From contig JAUIHT010000011.1 of assembly GCA_030432235.1 (NCBI GenBank), positions 50,023 to 114,022 on the forward strand: a stretch of DNA of 64,000 nt. Reading direction: 5' to 3'. This DNA comes from Verrucomicrobiia bacterium. GTDB taxonomy: Bacteria > Verrucomicrobiota > Verrucomicrobiia > Opitutales > Cerasicoccaceae. The translations under genes and the position numbers were made by a program. Below the pieces are notes generated by a model. It was given only the letters and a program-made list of their open reading frames with translations, searched no databases and was not told where the DNA came from. This document shows positions 8,184-16,120 of this stretch, piece after piece; position 1 is the stretch's first letter; each line of letters starts with the position of its first letter.

Positions 8184-9341
8184 ATGAAACGTAAACTTCG
8201 CATGGGCATGGTCGGTGGTGGTCGTGGCGCCTTCATTGGTGCGGTCCACCGCATGGCCGCCAATCTCGACGGCCGCATTGAACTCGTGGCGGGCGCCTTT
8301 TCCTCCGACCCGAAGAAGTCGAAAGCCTCCGGCGCGGATCTCTTTCTCGACCCCGCGCGCGTCTACGACAGCTACGAGGAGATGGCTAGGGCCGAGGCGG
8401 CGTTGCCCGAAGGGGAGCGCATCGACTTCGTCAGTGTGGTCACACGCAACAACCTGCACTTCCCGGTTTGCGAGACCTTTCTCAAGACGGGCTTTAACGT
8501 CGTCTGCGACAAGCCGCTGGCTTTCTCCCTGGCCGAGGCAAAGAAGCTGCGCACCTTGGTGAAGCGGAAGAAGAAGGTGTTTTGCCTGACGCACAACTAC
8601 ACCGGCTATCCGATGGTCAAGGAAGCCCGGGAGTGGGTGAACAAGGGCAGGCTGGGGCGCATCCTCAAAATCGTGGCCGAGTATCCGCAGGGTTATGCCA
8701 CGCTCGGGATAGAAGGCAAAGCGCAGATAAGTAACTGGCGCGCGAACCCCTCCGTCGCCGGCGCCTCGAACTGCATGGGCGACATCGGCACGCATGCGCA
8801 CAACCTTGTGCGTTACATCACCGGCATGGAAATCGATTCGCTCTGCGCGGACCTGAATACCTTCATTCCCGGCCGCACGCTTGATGACGACGGTAACTGT
8901 CTGCTGCGTTTTAAGGACGGGGCCAAGGGCATCCTTTACGCCTCACAGATATCGAACGGCGACGAGAACAACCTCAACATTCGCATCTACGGTACGAAGG
9001 CGTCGCTGGAGTGGTATCAGGAAAATCCCAACGAGCTCATCGTCAAATCGGCGGCTGAACCCAGGAAGATTCTGAGGCGCGGCAACGGCTATCTGGGCAA
9101 GGCGGCACAGGACAACACCCGCACGCCTTTCGCGCACCCCGAGGGCTTCATCGAGGCCTTCGCTAACGTCTATCTGGCGGCCGCCGATGCCATTGCCGAC
9201 GAACTCGCAGGCAAGTACCCGCGCAAGTCGGGCTACGACTTCCCCGACATCGACGACGGCGTCGCGGGCATGGCCTTCATCGAGACGGTGGTCAAGAGTT
9301 CCAAAGCCAAGCAGAAGTGGACCAAGTTCCCGAAGGTATAA
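8184..9341 (+). CDS. Gfo/Idh/MocA-family oxidoreductase, second copy
   Basis: This 385-residue protein begins with a Rossmann motif (MGMVGGGRGAFIGAVHR). It has VVTRNNLHFPVCETFLKTG, then the family motif FNVVCDKPLAFSLAEAK (active-site Lys of DKP). The C-terminal domain has CMGDIGTHAHNLVRYITG, with the conserved D and HxHN-type residues. It differs strongly from the gene at 6924 (for example, no GGxxxDLLHMID stretch), so it is not a recent duplicate. It is probably part of the same sugar or polyol oxidation group as 5756 and 6924. Confidence 0.93.
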   Translation: MKRKLRMGMVGGGRGAFIGAVHRMAANLDGRIELVAGAFSSDPKKSKASGADLFLDPARVYDSYEEMARAEAALPEGERIDFVSVVTRNNLHFPVCETFLKTGFNVVCDKPLAFSLAEAKKLRTLVKRKKKVFCLTHNYTGYPMVKEAREWVNKGRLGRILKIVAEYPQGYATLGIEGKAQISNWRANPSVAGASNCMGDIGTHAHNLVRYITGMEIDSLCADLNTFIPGRTLDDDGNCLLRFKDGAKGILYASQISNGDENNLNIRIYGTKASLEWYQENPNELIVKSAAEPRKILRRGNGYLGKAAQDNTRTPFAHPEGFIEAFANVYLAAADAIADELAGKYPRKSGYDFPDIDDGVAGMAFIETVVKSSKAKQKWTKFPKV

Positions 9342-9344
9342 GCC

Positions 9345-9713
9345 ATGGGGCGGGAGCAGACTGTGGCGCTTGTGAAGAAGCGCATACAAAAGACCCGCTT
9401 TCACTGGTTAGTCTTGGGGCTTTCTTTCTTTTTCTGGGCTGCGTCTTTGTACACCTACATGCAGGGCTATCATTATTCTCAAGCACATGGATTTGCAGAG
9501 GAGTATGGTGACCTTTTCTGGCATGGCGTAGATGTCCAGGCAACTTACTCGGGCACTTTTTTATGGGCGCAAGGTCGATTTGATACCGCTTTACTTTATG
9601 CCCTGGGTGGCATCGTTATCTTTTGTCTATGGTTTCTGGCGCTAGTAAACCTCAAGTTTTATAACAGAATTTTAGATATGCTGAATCAGGCTGATGAATC
9701 CACTAAATCATAG
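9345..9713 (+). CDS. small membrane protein, two TM segments
   Basis: This 122-residue protein starts three bases after the preceding dehydrogenase stop. Two hydrophobic helices are clear: about residues 21-38 (WLVLGLSFFFWAASLYTY) and 82-104 (LLYALGGIVIFCLWFLALVN). The loop between them is likely extracytoplasmic and rich in aromatic residues. I do not recognise the family. Base composition is visibly lower in GC than the flanking dehydrogenases. The close spacing suggests co-transcription, but no functional link is evident. Confidence 0.7.
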   Translation: MGREQTVALVKKRIQKTRFHWLVLGLSFFFWAASLYTYMQGYHYSQAHGFAEEYGDLFWHGVDVQATYSGTFLWAQGRFDTALLYALGGIVIFCLWFLALVNLKFYNRILDMLNQADESTKS

Positions 9714-9745
9714 TCGGGATTGCGCTTTGTCTAACTTCGATATTA

Positions 9746-10261
9746 ATGCCAGATATGTGGCATCATATTTATTCTGAGGTCGAGCTGCCCCTTGAGCGCG
9801 CACAGGTGTTCGAGTTTTTCTCCAAAGCGGAGAACCTGCAGAAGATTACCCCGGATAGCGTAGGCTTCGAGATTCTGACCCCGCTGCCTATTGAGATGCG
9901 TCAGGATGCTTTCATTGATTACCGAATCGGGTTGGGGCCAATGCCCTTGAAATGGCGCACTCTCATCAGTGTGTGGAATCCGCCTCACGAGTTTGCAGAC
10001 GAGCAAATCAAAGGCCCGTACCGCACGTGGATACACCGGCATCGCTTTGAAGAAGTGGATGGCGGCACACGTATCATCGACTATGTACGGTTTGAGCTGC
10101 CACTGACGCCGTTGGGCGATGTCGCCGTGCCGCTGATTTACCGTCAGTTGCGCGGTATATTTACGCATCGCAACCGGGCGGTGCCGGAACTGCTCTTGGG
10201 CGAACATGCGGGTGATGCCAAACAGGTCGCCCTCGACATCAAACCGGGCCTGAGACCCTGA
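9746..10261 (+). CDS. SRPBCC-family ligand-binding domain protein
   Basis: This 171-residue protein has the START/Bet v1-like (SRPBCC) pattern. It opens with HIYSEVELPLERAQVFEFFS, followed by AENLQKITPDSVGFEIL, strand-rich central segments with RTLISVWNPPHEFADEQ, and GGTRIIDYVRFELPL before a C-terminal helix. Proteins of this type bind small hydrophobic ligands, and many are found near dehydrogenases or methyltransferases. It is cytoplasmic. A second in-frame ATG occurs at 9755. It overlaps the convergent methyltransferase gene by 23 bp. Confidence 0.8.
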   Translation: MPDMWHHIYSEVELPLERAQVFEFFSKAENLQKITPDSVGFEILTPLPIEMRQDAFIDYRIGLGPMPLKWRTLISVWNPPHEFADEQIKGPYRTWIHRHRFEEVDGGTRIIDYVRFELPLTPLGDVAVPLIYRQLRGIFTHRNRAVPELLLGEHAGDAKQVALDIKPGLRP

Positions 10262-11048
10262 AGAGCACGTCGGTGTTTTCCATAATGATGTCGCCGCTTC
10301 GCGAATACGTGTCCATCAGGGATAGCAGATTCTCTTCCCCCAGTGTTTCGACCCATTCCTTGAAAAGGAAGCGCAAGGTCTTTTGCCGGTTTTCACGTGT
10401 GTCGGGAAATTGAACGAGGTACTTTAGAGCCTCGCGCTCATAAGTTATATGCAGAGCCTTCAAGGTTTCCTCCACATGTCCGGCGTGGAGATAGGGCAGA
10501 GGGATATTGGCTGCGCTGAAGGCATCAAGCCAGAGGCGTATAAGCAGATTATCCTGTTCGCCCAGAACGAGCGCCGCACGGCCTCCGGCATTCAGTCGCT
10601 GATGCAGGCCATTCAAGGTGGCTGATAAATCGGGTACGTAGTAAAGGACGTGGTTGCTGGTGATCAGGTCGAAACCGCCCGGAGGGAGGCCATCCAAATG
10701 GGAGGCGCCATGCACGGAACGGCAGCGTGTCTTTGCCAGATCGCAGGCAGTGTCCAGATAGCCAGGATCCACATCCACCAAGGCCAGGTCCACTGCTGTG
10801 AGGTCGCCGGGCCAGCCGTCGAGAAGGCCCCCGAGGAACTCACCTCCGCCGCAGCCGAAGTCCAGCCAGCGTGGTGTGGGTGCCCTTGAAGTGACTTTGG
10901 CAGCCTCTGCGAGCAGTGCTTCCCGGCATGCACGCGGTTCACCGCTGTGTGCCATGACAAACGCATAGTCCTCATGAATACCCTCGAAACTTTTCCGGCT
11001 CTCCATTTGCCAATGAACTACAAAGTCGTCATGGGCCTGACAAGCCAC
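10239..11048 (-). CDS. class I SAM-dependent methyltransferase
   Basis: This 269-residue protein has SAM-binding motif I WLDFGCGGGEFLGGLL. An acidic loop follows (LALVDVDPGYL), then FDLITSNHVLYYV (motif III/IV) and GGRAALVLGEQDN after it, all in the usual order for a Rossmann-like methyltransferase. The substrate is unknown. The listed start is GTG at 11048; an in-frame ATG at 11006 is a reasonable alternative and no Shine-Dalgarno sequence decides between them. It converges with and overlaps the SRPBCC gene, and is divergent from the osmolyte cluster that starts at 11215. Confidence 0.85.
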   Translation of the reverse strand: MACQAHDDFVVHWQMESRKSFEGIHEDYAFVMAHSGEPRACREALLAEAAKVTSRAPTPRWLDFGCGGGEFLGGLLDGWPGDLTAVDLALVDVDPGYLDTACDLAKTRCRSVHGASHLDGLPPGGFDLITSNHVLYYVPDLSATLNGLHQRLNAGGRAALVLGEQDNLLIRLWLDAFSAANIPLPYLHAGHVEETLKALHITYEREALKYLVQFPDTRENRQKTLRFLFKEWVETLGEENLLSLMDTYSRSGDIIMENTDVLFRVSGPV

Positions 11049-11214
11049 AAAGGAACTGGCCTGCCCGGGCTTGTTTAGGTTACGGTGTTGTTAATTTATA
11101 ATAGTTTGCACCTCATGGATTTGCGATAATGCCCATAAACCTTTGACCCGGGCGGCTTTTTGGGCATCACTGTCTTGTGGTCGGCCTGAAATGCGGGCTG
11201 GCGGTCAATCAGTT

Positions 11215-12987
11215 ATGTGCGGAATTGCCGGAGAAATTCGTTTTGACGAGAGCGACGCCGACCTTGCAGCGGTCGAGCGCATGATGCGGGTGATGGTACC
11301 CCGCGGCCCGGACGGGGAGGGTCTGGTCCGAAGAGGTAGATGGGCCCTGGGACATCGAAGGTTAAAAATTATCGACCTCTCCGACTGCGCCCAGCAGCCG
11401 ATGGTGGACGCCCAGCTCGGTCTGAGCATCGTCTTCAACGGCGCGATTTATAACTACCCGGAGCTGCGCAAGGAGCTCGAGGGCAAGGGCTACACGTTCT
11501 TCAGCCACGGGGACACGGAGGTTATCTTAAAAGCCTACCACGCATGGGGCAAAGCCTGCGTGGAGAAGTTCAACGGCATGTTCGCGTTCTGCATCGTCGA
11601 GCGCGAGTCGGGCCGGGCCTTCATGGCGCGCGACCGTTGCGGCATCAAGCCGTTCTATTACGTGCAGGGCGCAGGCTGTTTTCACTTTTGTTCCAGCCTG
11701 CCCGGGCTGCTGGCCGCCGGAAGCGTCGACACCCGCCTCGACCCGGTGGCGGTCCACACTTACATGACTTTCCATTCGGTCGTGCCCGCACCGCATACGT
11801 TGCTGCAAGGTGTGAAAAAGTTGCCGCCCGCCAGTCGCGCCTTTTTGGAGCCGGATGGCAGTTTCGAAATCGAAACCTACTGGACGCTTCAGTACGGTAT
11901 GTCGCCCGAACAGGAAAAATACTCCGAGGATGATTGGACGGAGGCCACGCTCGAGGTCCTGCGCCGGGCGGTCAAACGCCGCCTCATCGCGGATGTGCCC
12001 GTGGGTGTGCTCTTGTCGGGTGGGCTTGATTCTAGCCTTATCGTGGGTCTGCTCTGCGAGCACGACAGCTCCAAGGTCGAGACCTTCTCCATCGGCTTCG
12101 AAACCGTCAACGACGAGGCCGGGGACGAGTTCAAGTACTCCGACATCATCGCCAAGCGCTACGGCACCGAGCACCACAAGCTTTTCATCAACAGCACCAA
12201 CGCCCTCGCGCCGCTCAAGGCCTGCATCGCCAATATGTCCGAGCCCATGGTCAGCCACGACAACGTCGGCTTCTATCTGCTTTCGCAGGAGGTGGCGAAA
12301 TTCGTCAAGGTCGTGCAAAGCGGGCAGGGGGCCGACGAAATCTTTGGCGGCTATCACTGGTATCCGCCTATGCTGGAGACCGATGACGCGCTTGGCACCT
12401 ACGCCAAAGCCTTCTTCGACCGCGACCACGCCGAGTTCCAGGAAGCCGTGAACCCGATTTTCCACGAGCGCGATTTCTCCCGCGAGTTTGTGCAAAACCA
12501 CTTCGCCGCGCCGGGCGCGGACGCCGCCATCGACAAGGCCATGCGCCTCGACGCGCTCATCATGCTGGTGGACGACCCGGTCAAGCGCGTGGACAACAAC
12601 ACCATGGCCGCCAGCCTGGAGGCCCGCGTGCCCTTCCTCGACCACGAGGTGGTGGAGTTTGCCGCGCAAGTCCCGGCCCAGTACAAGATCGCCGATGACG
12701 GCAAGTACATCCTCAAGCAGGCCGGCTACCGCGTCATCCCGCACGAGGTCATTGACCGGCCCAAGGGCTACTTCCCCATGCCCGCGCTCAAGTACCTCAA
12801 AGGCGACTTCCTCGATATGGCCCGCGACGCGCTGCTCAACGACACGGCGAAGCAGCGTGGGCTCTTCAACCAGCCTTACGTGGAGAAGCTCCTGGCTGAC
12901 CCGGAGAAGCACATCACGCCCCTGCGCGGCAGCAAGCTCTGGCAGCTCGCCCTCATGGAACTCTGGCTCCAAACCAACGGCCTCTAA
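11215..12987 (+). CDS. asnO: N-acetylglutaminylglutamine amidotransferase (asparagine synthase-like)
   Basis: This 590-residue protein is an asparagine synthase-type glutamine-dependent amidotransferase. The start was set at 11215 because the class II glutaminase needs Cys directly after the initiator Met (MCGIAGEIRF); an upstream in-frame start would bury it. The synthetase domain has the ATP pyrophosphatase loop SGGLDS (268-273). It is followed by a GNAT/ATP-grasp gene and an M42 peptidase. That trio is the known operon for N-acetylglutaminylglutamine amide (NAGGN), a compatible solute. In it, AsnO converts the C-terminal carboxylate of N-acetylglutaminylglutamine to the amide. It is cytoplasmic. 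The neighbour identity is what separates it from plain AsnB. Confidence 0.9.
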   Translation: MCGIAGEIRFDESDADLAAVERMMRVMVPRGPDGEGLVRRGRWALGHRRLKIIDLSDCAQQPMVDAQLGLSIVFNGAIYNYPELRKELEGKGYTFFSHGDTEVILKAYHAWGKACVEKFNGMFAFCIVERESGRAFMARDRCGIKPFYYVQGAGCFHFCSSLPGLLAAGSVDTRLDPVAVHTYMTFHSVVPAPHTLLQGVKKLPPASRAFLEPDGSFEIETYWTLQYGMSPEQEKYSEDDWTEATLEVLRRAVKRRLIADVPVGVLLSGGLDSSLIVGLLCEHDSSKVETFSIGFETVNDEAGDEFKYSDIIAKRYGTEHHKLFINSTNALAPLKACIANMSEPMVSHDNVGFYLLSQEVAKFVKVVQSGQGADEIFGGYHWYPPMLETDDALGTYAKAFFDRDHAEFQEAVNPIFHERDFSREFVQNHFAAPGADAAIDKAMRLDALIMLVDDPVKRVDNNTMAASLEARVPFLDHEVVEFAAQVPAQYKIADDGKYILKQAGYRVIPHEVIDRPKGYFPMPALKYLKGDFLDMARDALLNDTAKQRGLFNQPYVEKLLADPEKHITPLRGSKLWQLALMELWLQTNGL

Positions 12988-13001
12988 ATATAATTCATTG
13001 A

Positions 13002-13086
13002 AGCCACAAAGAGGCACAAAAAGCACCTGTTTTGAACATGGCCTCCCCAATGAACCCTTTTGTGATTCTTGTGCTTTTTTGTGGCT
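13002..13086. repeat. intergenic long imperfect palindrome
   Basis: The left arm 13002-13026 (AGCCACAAAGAGGCAC...) pairs with the right arm 13062-13086 (...TTTTTTGTGGCT) at about 21 of 25 positions. The arms repeat 'CACAAA'-like words. It lies between asnO and ngg inside one operon, so if it acts on transcripts it may tune read-through or mRNA stability rather than end the operon. Confidence 0.7.
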
Positions 13087-13105
13087 AATCCAAATCCCTT
13101 GACTC

Positions 13106-14788
13106 ATGACTGAACTCATCGACGAGCCGGGCGCCATCCTCGACTGCGGTTGGGGGCGTCTCATTTTTGGCCACACCTTTCCCGATCCGGAATCCGTCGC
13201 GGAAACCGTCCTGCAGGAAGAGCCAGGGCGGCGCGACATCGCCTTCTACCTGAATGACCCGCAGATCGTCCTCAACCATTCGCCGCAGGAGCTGTTCCTC
13301 GATCCATCGAGCACCTTCCGGCTGCACAAGGCCAACTACGAACCCGCGAAGAAGCCCAAGCCCGGCATCGTCGTGGGCGAGCTGACATCCGAGGCCGACC
13401 TGGAGGAGGTCAACCGCATCTACAGCGCCTTGCACATGGTGCCGGTAAAGACGGACTACGTTTGGGCCCGTCGTGCCAGCACACGCTTTCGCTACTGGAT
13501 CGCACGCCACGAGGACGATGGCCGCATCCTGGGTGTGGCCATGGGGGTGGATCATACCAAGTGTTTCAACGACATTCAGAATAGCTCCAGCCTCTGGGCT
13601 TTGGCCGTCGATCCCCAGGCGGAGCTACCCGGCGTAGGCGAGTCACTAACGCGGCATCTGGCCGAGTATTTCTTCCGCAACGGGCGCGACATGATGGACC
13701 TCTCCGTCATGCACAACAACAAGGGCGCTATTCGCTTGTATGAAAAACTGGGCTTCGAGAAGGTCGCGGTCTTTGCCATCAAGCGGCGTAATTCCATCAA
13801 CGAAAAGCTCTTCGTGGGTGCGCCTCCGGAAAAAGGTTTTAACCCTTACGCCCAGATAATCATTCAGGAGGCCTTGCGCCGAAGTATCTCCGTCGATCCT
13901 ATCGACCCCGAGCGTGGCTACTTCAAGCTCAGCACCGGCGGGCGCGTGGTCACCTGTCGCGAGTCCCTCACGGACATGACCAGTGCCATCGCCATGAGCC
14001 GCTGCTCCGACAAGCAGTTGACCAGCGACCTCCTGCGCGATGCGGGCCTGTGCGTCCCGGCACAGATGGTGGCGGGCAAGGCCGGTGAAAACGAGCGCTT
14101 TCTCCAACGTCATGGCAGCGTGGTGGTCAAGCCCGCCATGGGCGAGCAGGGCCACGGAATCTCGGTCGACGTGCGCACTCCCGAGGAGCTTGCCACCGCC
14201 GTCGAGGAGGCGCGCAAGTGGGACGAGACGGTGCTCCTGGAGCAATTTGCCGAAGGTGAAGACCTGCGTATCATTGTTATCAATGGTGAGGCCGTGGCCG
14301 CTGCCGTGCGTCGCCCCGCAGAGATCGTAGGCACCGGCCAGCACACGGTCAAGGAGCTCATCGAAAGTCTGAGCCGCCGCCGTGCAGCCGCTACCGGGGG
14401 CGAGAGTCGCATCCCGCTCGACGCCGAGACCGAGCGCTGTGTACGTGCCAACGGCTACGCCATGACGGACAAGCTGCCGGAGGGCGAACACCTACGCGTG
14501 CGCAAGACGGCCAATCTCCACACCGGTGGCACCATTCACGACGTCACCGAGCGCCTACACCCGAGCCTGCGCGAGGCAGCTATCCAAGCCGCCGCGACGA
14601 TTGAAATTCCTGTGGCGGGGCTGGATTTGATCGTGCCTTCCGTCGAGGGGCCGGGCTATGTTTTCATTGAAATCAACGAACGTCCCGGTTTGGCCAACCA
14701 CGAGCCGCAGCCGACGGCCGAGCGTTTCATCGACTTCCTTTTCCCGCAAACCGTGCTCCCGCCCAAGCCAATCCGGCGTAAGGCGTAA
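13106..14788 (+). CDS. ngg: N-acetylglutaminylglutamine synthetase
   Basis: This 560-residue fusion protein has a GNAT acetyltransferase domain at about residues 85-235, ending DLSVMHNNKGAIRLYEKLGF, a classic GNAT motif A/B region. An ATP-grasp ligase domain follows at about 285-550, with HGSVVVKPAMGEQGHGISV as the ATP-binding lysine region and YVFIEINERPGLANH as the metal-binding end. This combination is the Ngg enzyme that makes N-acetylglutaminylglutamine from two glutamines and acetyl-CoA. It lies between asnO and the M42 peptidase of the NAGGN cluster. It is cytoplasmic and probably osmotically induced, as in other bacteria with this pathway, though no regulator site was seen. Confidence 0.93.
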   Translation: MTELIDEPGAILDCGWGRLIFGHTFPDPESVAETVLQEEPGRRDIAFYLNDPQIVLNHSPQELFLDPSSTFRLHKANYEPAKKPKPGIVVGELTSEADLEEVNRIYSALHMVPVKTDYVWARRASTRFRYWIARHEDDGRILGVAMGVDHTKCFNDIQNSSSLWALAVDPQAELPGVGESLTRHLAEYFFRNGRDMMDLSVMHNNKGAIRLYEKLGFEKVAVFAIKRRNSINEKLFVGAPPEKGFNPYAQIIIQEALRRSISVDPIDPERGYFKLSTGGRVVTCRESLTDMTSAIAMSRCSDKQLTSDLLRDAGLCVPAQMVAGKAGENERFLQRHGSVVVKPAMGEQGHGISVDVRTPEELATAVEEARKWDETVLLEQFAEGEDLRIIVINGEAVAAAVRRPAEIVGTGQHTVKELIESLSRRRAAATGGESRIPLDAETERCVRANGYAMTDKLPEGEHLRVRKTANLHTGGTIHDVTERLHPSLREAAIQAAATIEIPVAGLDLIVPSVEGPGYVFIEINERPGLANHEPQPTAERFIDFLFPQTVLPPKPIRRKA

Positions 14789-14821
14789 TTTTTGCTCATC
14801 GAGGCTGACAATTCCGGGACA

Positions 14822-16027
14822 ATGAGTAAATTACTACCACCACAAGCCGCCCCTATGCCTTTCGAAATTGATCGCAATTACATGCAGCAGACGCTGCTCA
14901 AGCTCTTGAGCATTCACAGCCCGAGTGGTTACACCGACCCCATCGTGCGCGTCGTCTGCGAGCAGCTCGACGAGCTGGGTGTCCCATTCGAGCTGACTCG
15001 CCGCGGGGCCATTCGCGCCACCTTGCCGACGCGGAGGAAGTCCGGCCCGCGTCGCGCTGTGGTCACGCATGTGGATACGCTCGGGGCCATGGTCAAGGAG
15101 CTCAAGCCTAACGGCCGCCTCGGCATCGTGCCCGTGGGGACGTGGTCGTCGCGCTTCGCCGAAGGCGCACGCGTGTCCATCTTCACGGACGAGAAGATTT
15201 TCCGTGGGACCATCCTGCCGCTCAAGGCCAGCGGGCACGTCTACAACACCGAAGTCGACACGCAGCCTATCGACTGGGACCACGTCGAGATTCGCATCGA
15301 CGAGAACGTGGTCGGCGCCGACGAGCTCTACCAGATGGGTTTCCGTGTTGGGGATTTCGTCGGAGTCGACTCCCAGCCCGAGCTTTTAGCCAATGGCTAC
15401 CTTAACGCGCGGCACCTTGATAATAAAGGTGGGGTTTCCGCCGCCTTGGCTGCGGCCAAGTATCTGGTTGAGAACCCCACCGCGCTGCCCGCCGTGACGG
15501 ACCTTTTGTTTACCATCTCCGAGGAGGTCGGCTCCGGCGCCTCCGCCGTGCTGACCCAAGATGTGGTAGAGATGGTCTCCATTGACAACGGCACCGTGGC
15601 CGCAGGACAGGCCTCGCGCGAGTTCGGCATCACCGTAGCCATGGGGGACTCCACCGGGCCCTTTGACTTCCACCTCACGCGGCACCTGCTCAACCTCTGC
15701 AAGGAGCACCGGCTCGTCCACGCCCGCGACGTCTTTAAATACTACCGCAGTGACAGCGCCTCGGCCCTCGACGCCGGAAACGATACCCGCACCGCACTCA
15801 TCACCTTCGGTGTGGACGCCTCCCACGGCTATGAGCGCACCAACCTCGACTCGCTCGACTGTATCGCACAGCTTGTCGTGGCTTACGCCCGCAGCGACAT
15901 GCTCTTCAAACCCAAAGCCACCACGCTGACGAAGCTGAAGGACTTCCCGAAGACCCGCAAGGTCGATGTCGATATGATGACCAAGGAGCAGCAGGAAGCC
16001 GTTGCGCAGATTCCGCCGGAGAACTGA
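14822..16027 (+). CDS. M42-family peptidase of the NAGGN osmolyte cluster
   Basis: This metallopeptidase of about 401 residues is of the M42/M20 fold. Visible ligand regions are VVTHVDTLGAM (first His/Asp), ARHLDNKGGVSAAL, FTISEEVGSGAS (catalytic Glu pair), MVSIDNGT and DASHGYERT (last His). This set matches the peptidase consistently encoded with asnO and ngg; its physiological role is not settled, with turnover of the dipeptide osmolyte suggested. The ATG at 14822 was chosen; an upstream in-frame TTG at 14792 and a later ATG near 14855 are possible. It follows ngg by about 30 bp. Confidence 0.88.
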   Translation: MSKLLPPQAAPMPFEIDRNYMQQTLLKLLSIHSPSGYTDPIVRVVCEQLDELGVPFELTRRGAIRATLPTRRKSGPRRAVVTHVDTLGAMVKELKPNGRLGIVPVGTWSSRFAEGARVSIFTDEKIFRGTILPLKASGHVYNTEVDTQPIDWDHVEIRIDENVVGADELYQMGFRVGDFVGVDSQPELLANGYLNARHLDNKGGVSAALAAAKYLVENPTALPAVTDLLFTISEEVGSGASAVLTQDVVEMVSIDNGTVAAGQASREFGITVAMGDSTGPFDFHLTRHLLNLCKEHRLVHARDVFKYYRSDSASALDAGNDTRTALITFGVDASHGYERTNLDSLDCIAQLVVAYARSDMLFKPKATTLTKLKDFPKTRKVDVDMMTKEQQEAVAQIPPEN

Positions 16028-16030
16028 ATT

Positions 16031-16088
16031 TTTAACAGGAAGGGCGGGAAGTTTCATTCTTTCCGTCCTTCCCGATCTTCCTGTTAAA
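16031..16088. repeat. strong intergenic hairpin after the NAGGN operon
   Basis: Arms 16031-16051 and 16068-16088 (TTTAACAGGAAG.. against ..CTTCCTGTTAAA) match at 19 of 21 positions around a pyrimidine-rich 16-base loop. It lies just after the peptidase stop and before the NADH dehydrogenase gene. It would be a sensible transcript end or stabiliser, although there is no canonical U-tract. Confidence 0.7.
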
Positions 16089-16120
16089 CAAACAGCGTAT
16101 CCAATTGCATTTGCTGGGAA

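Noticed and set aside
11527..13239. Long open frame (570 codons) opposite asnO
   Set aside because: It is antisense to a confidently assigned enzyme; its His/Val/Gly-rich repeats reflect high-GC codon shadows.
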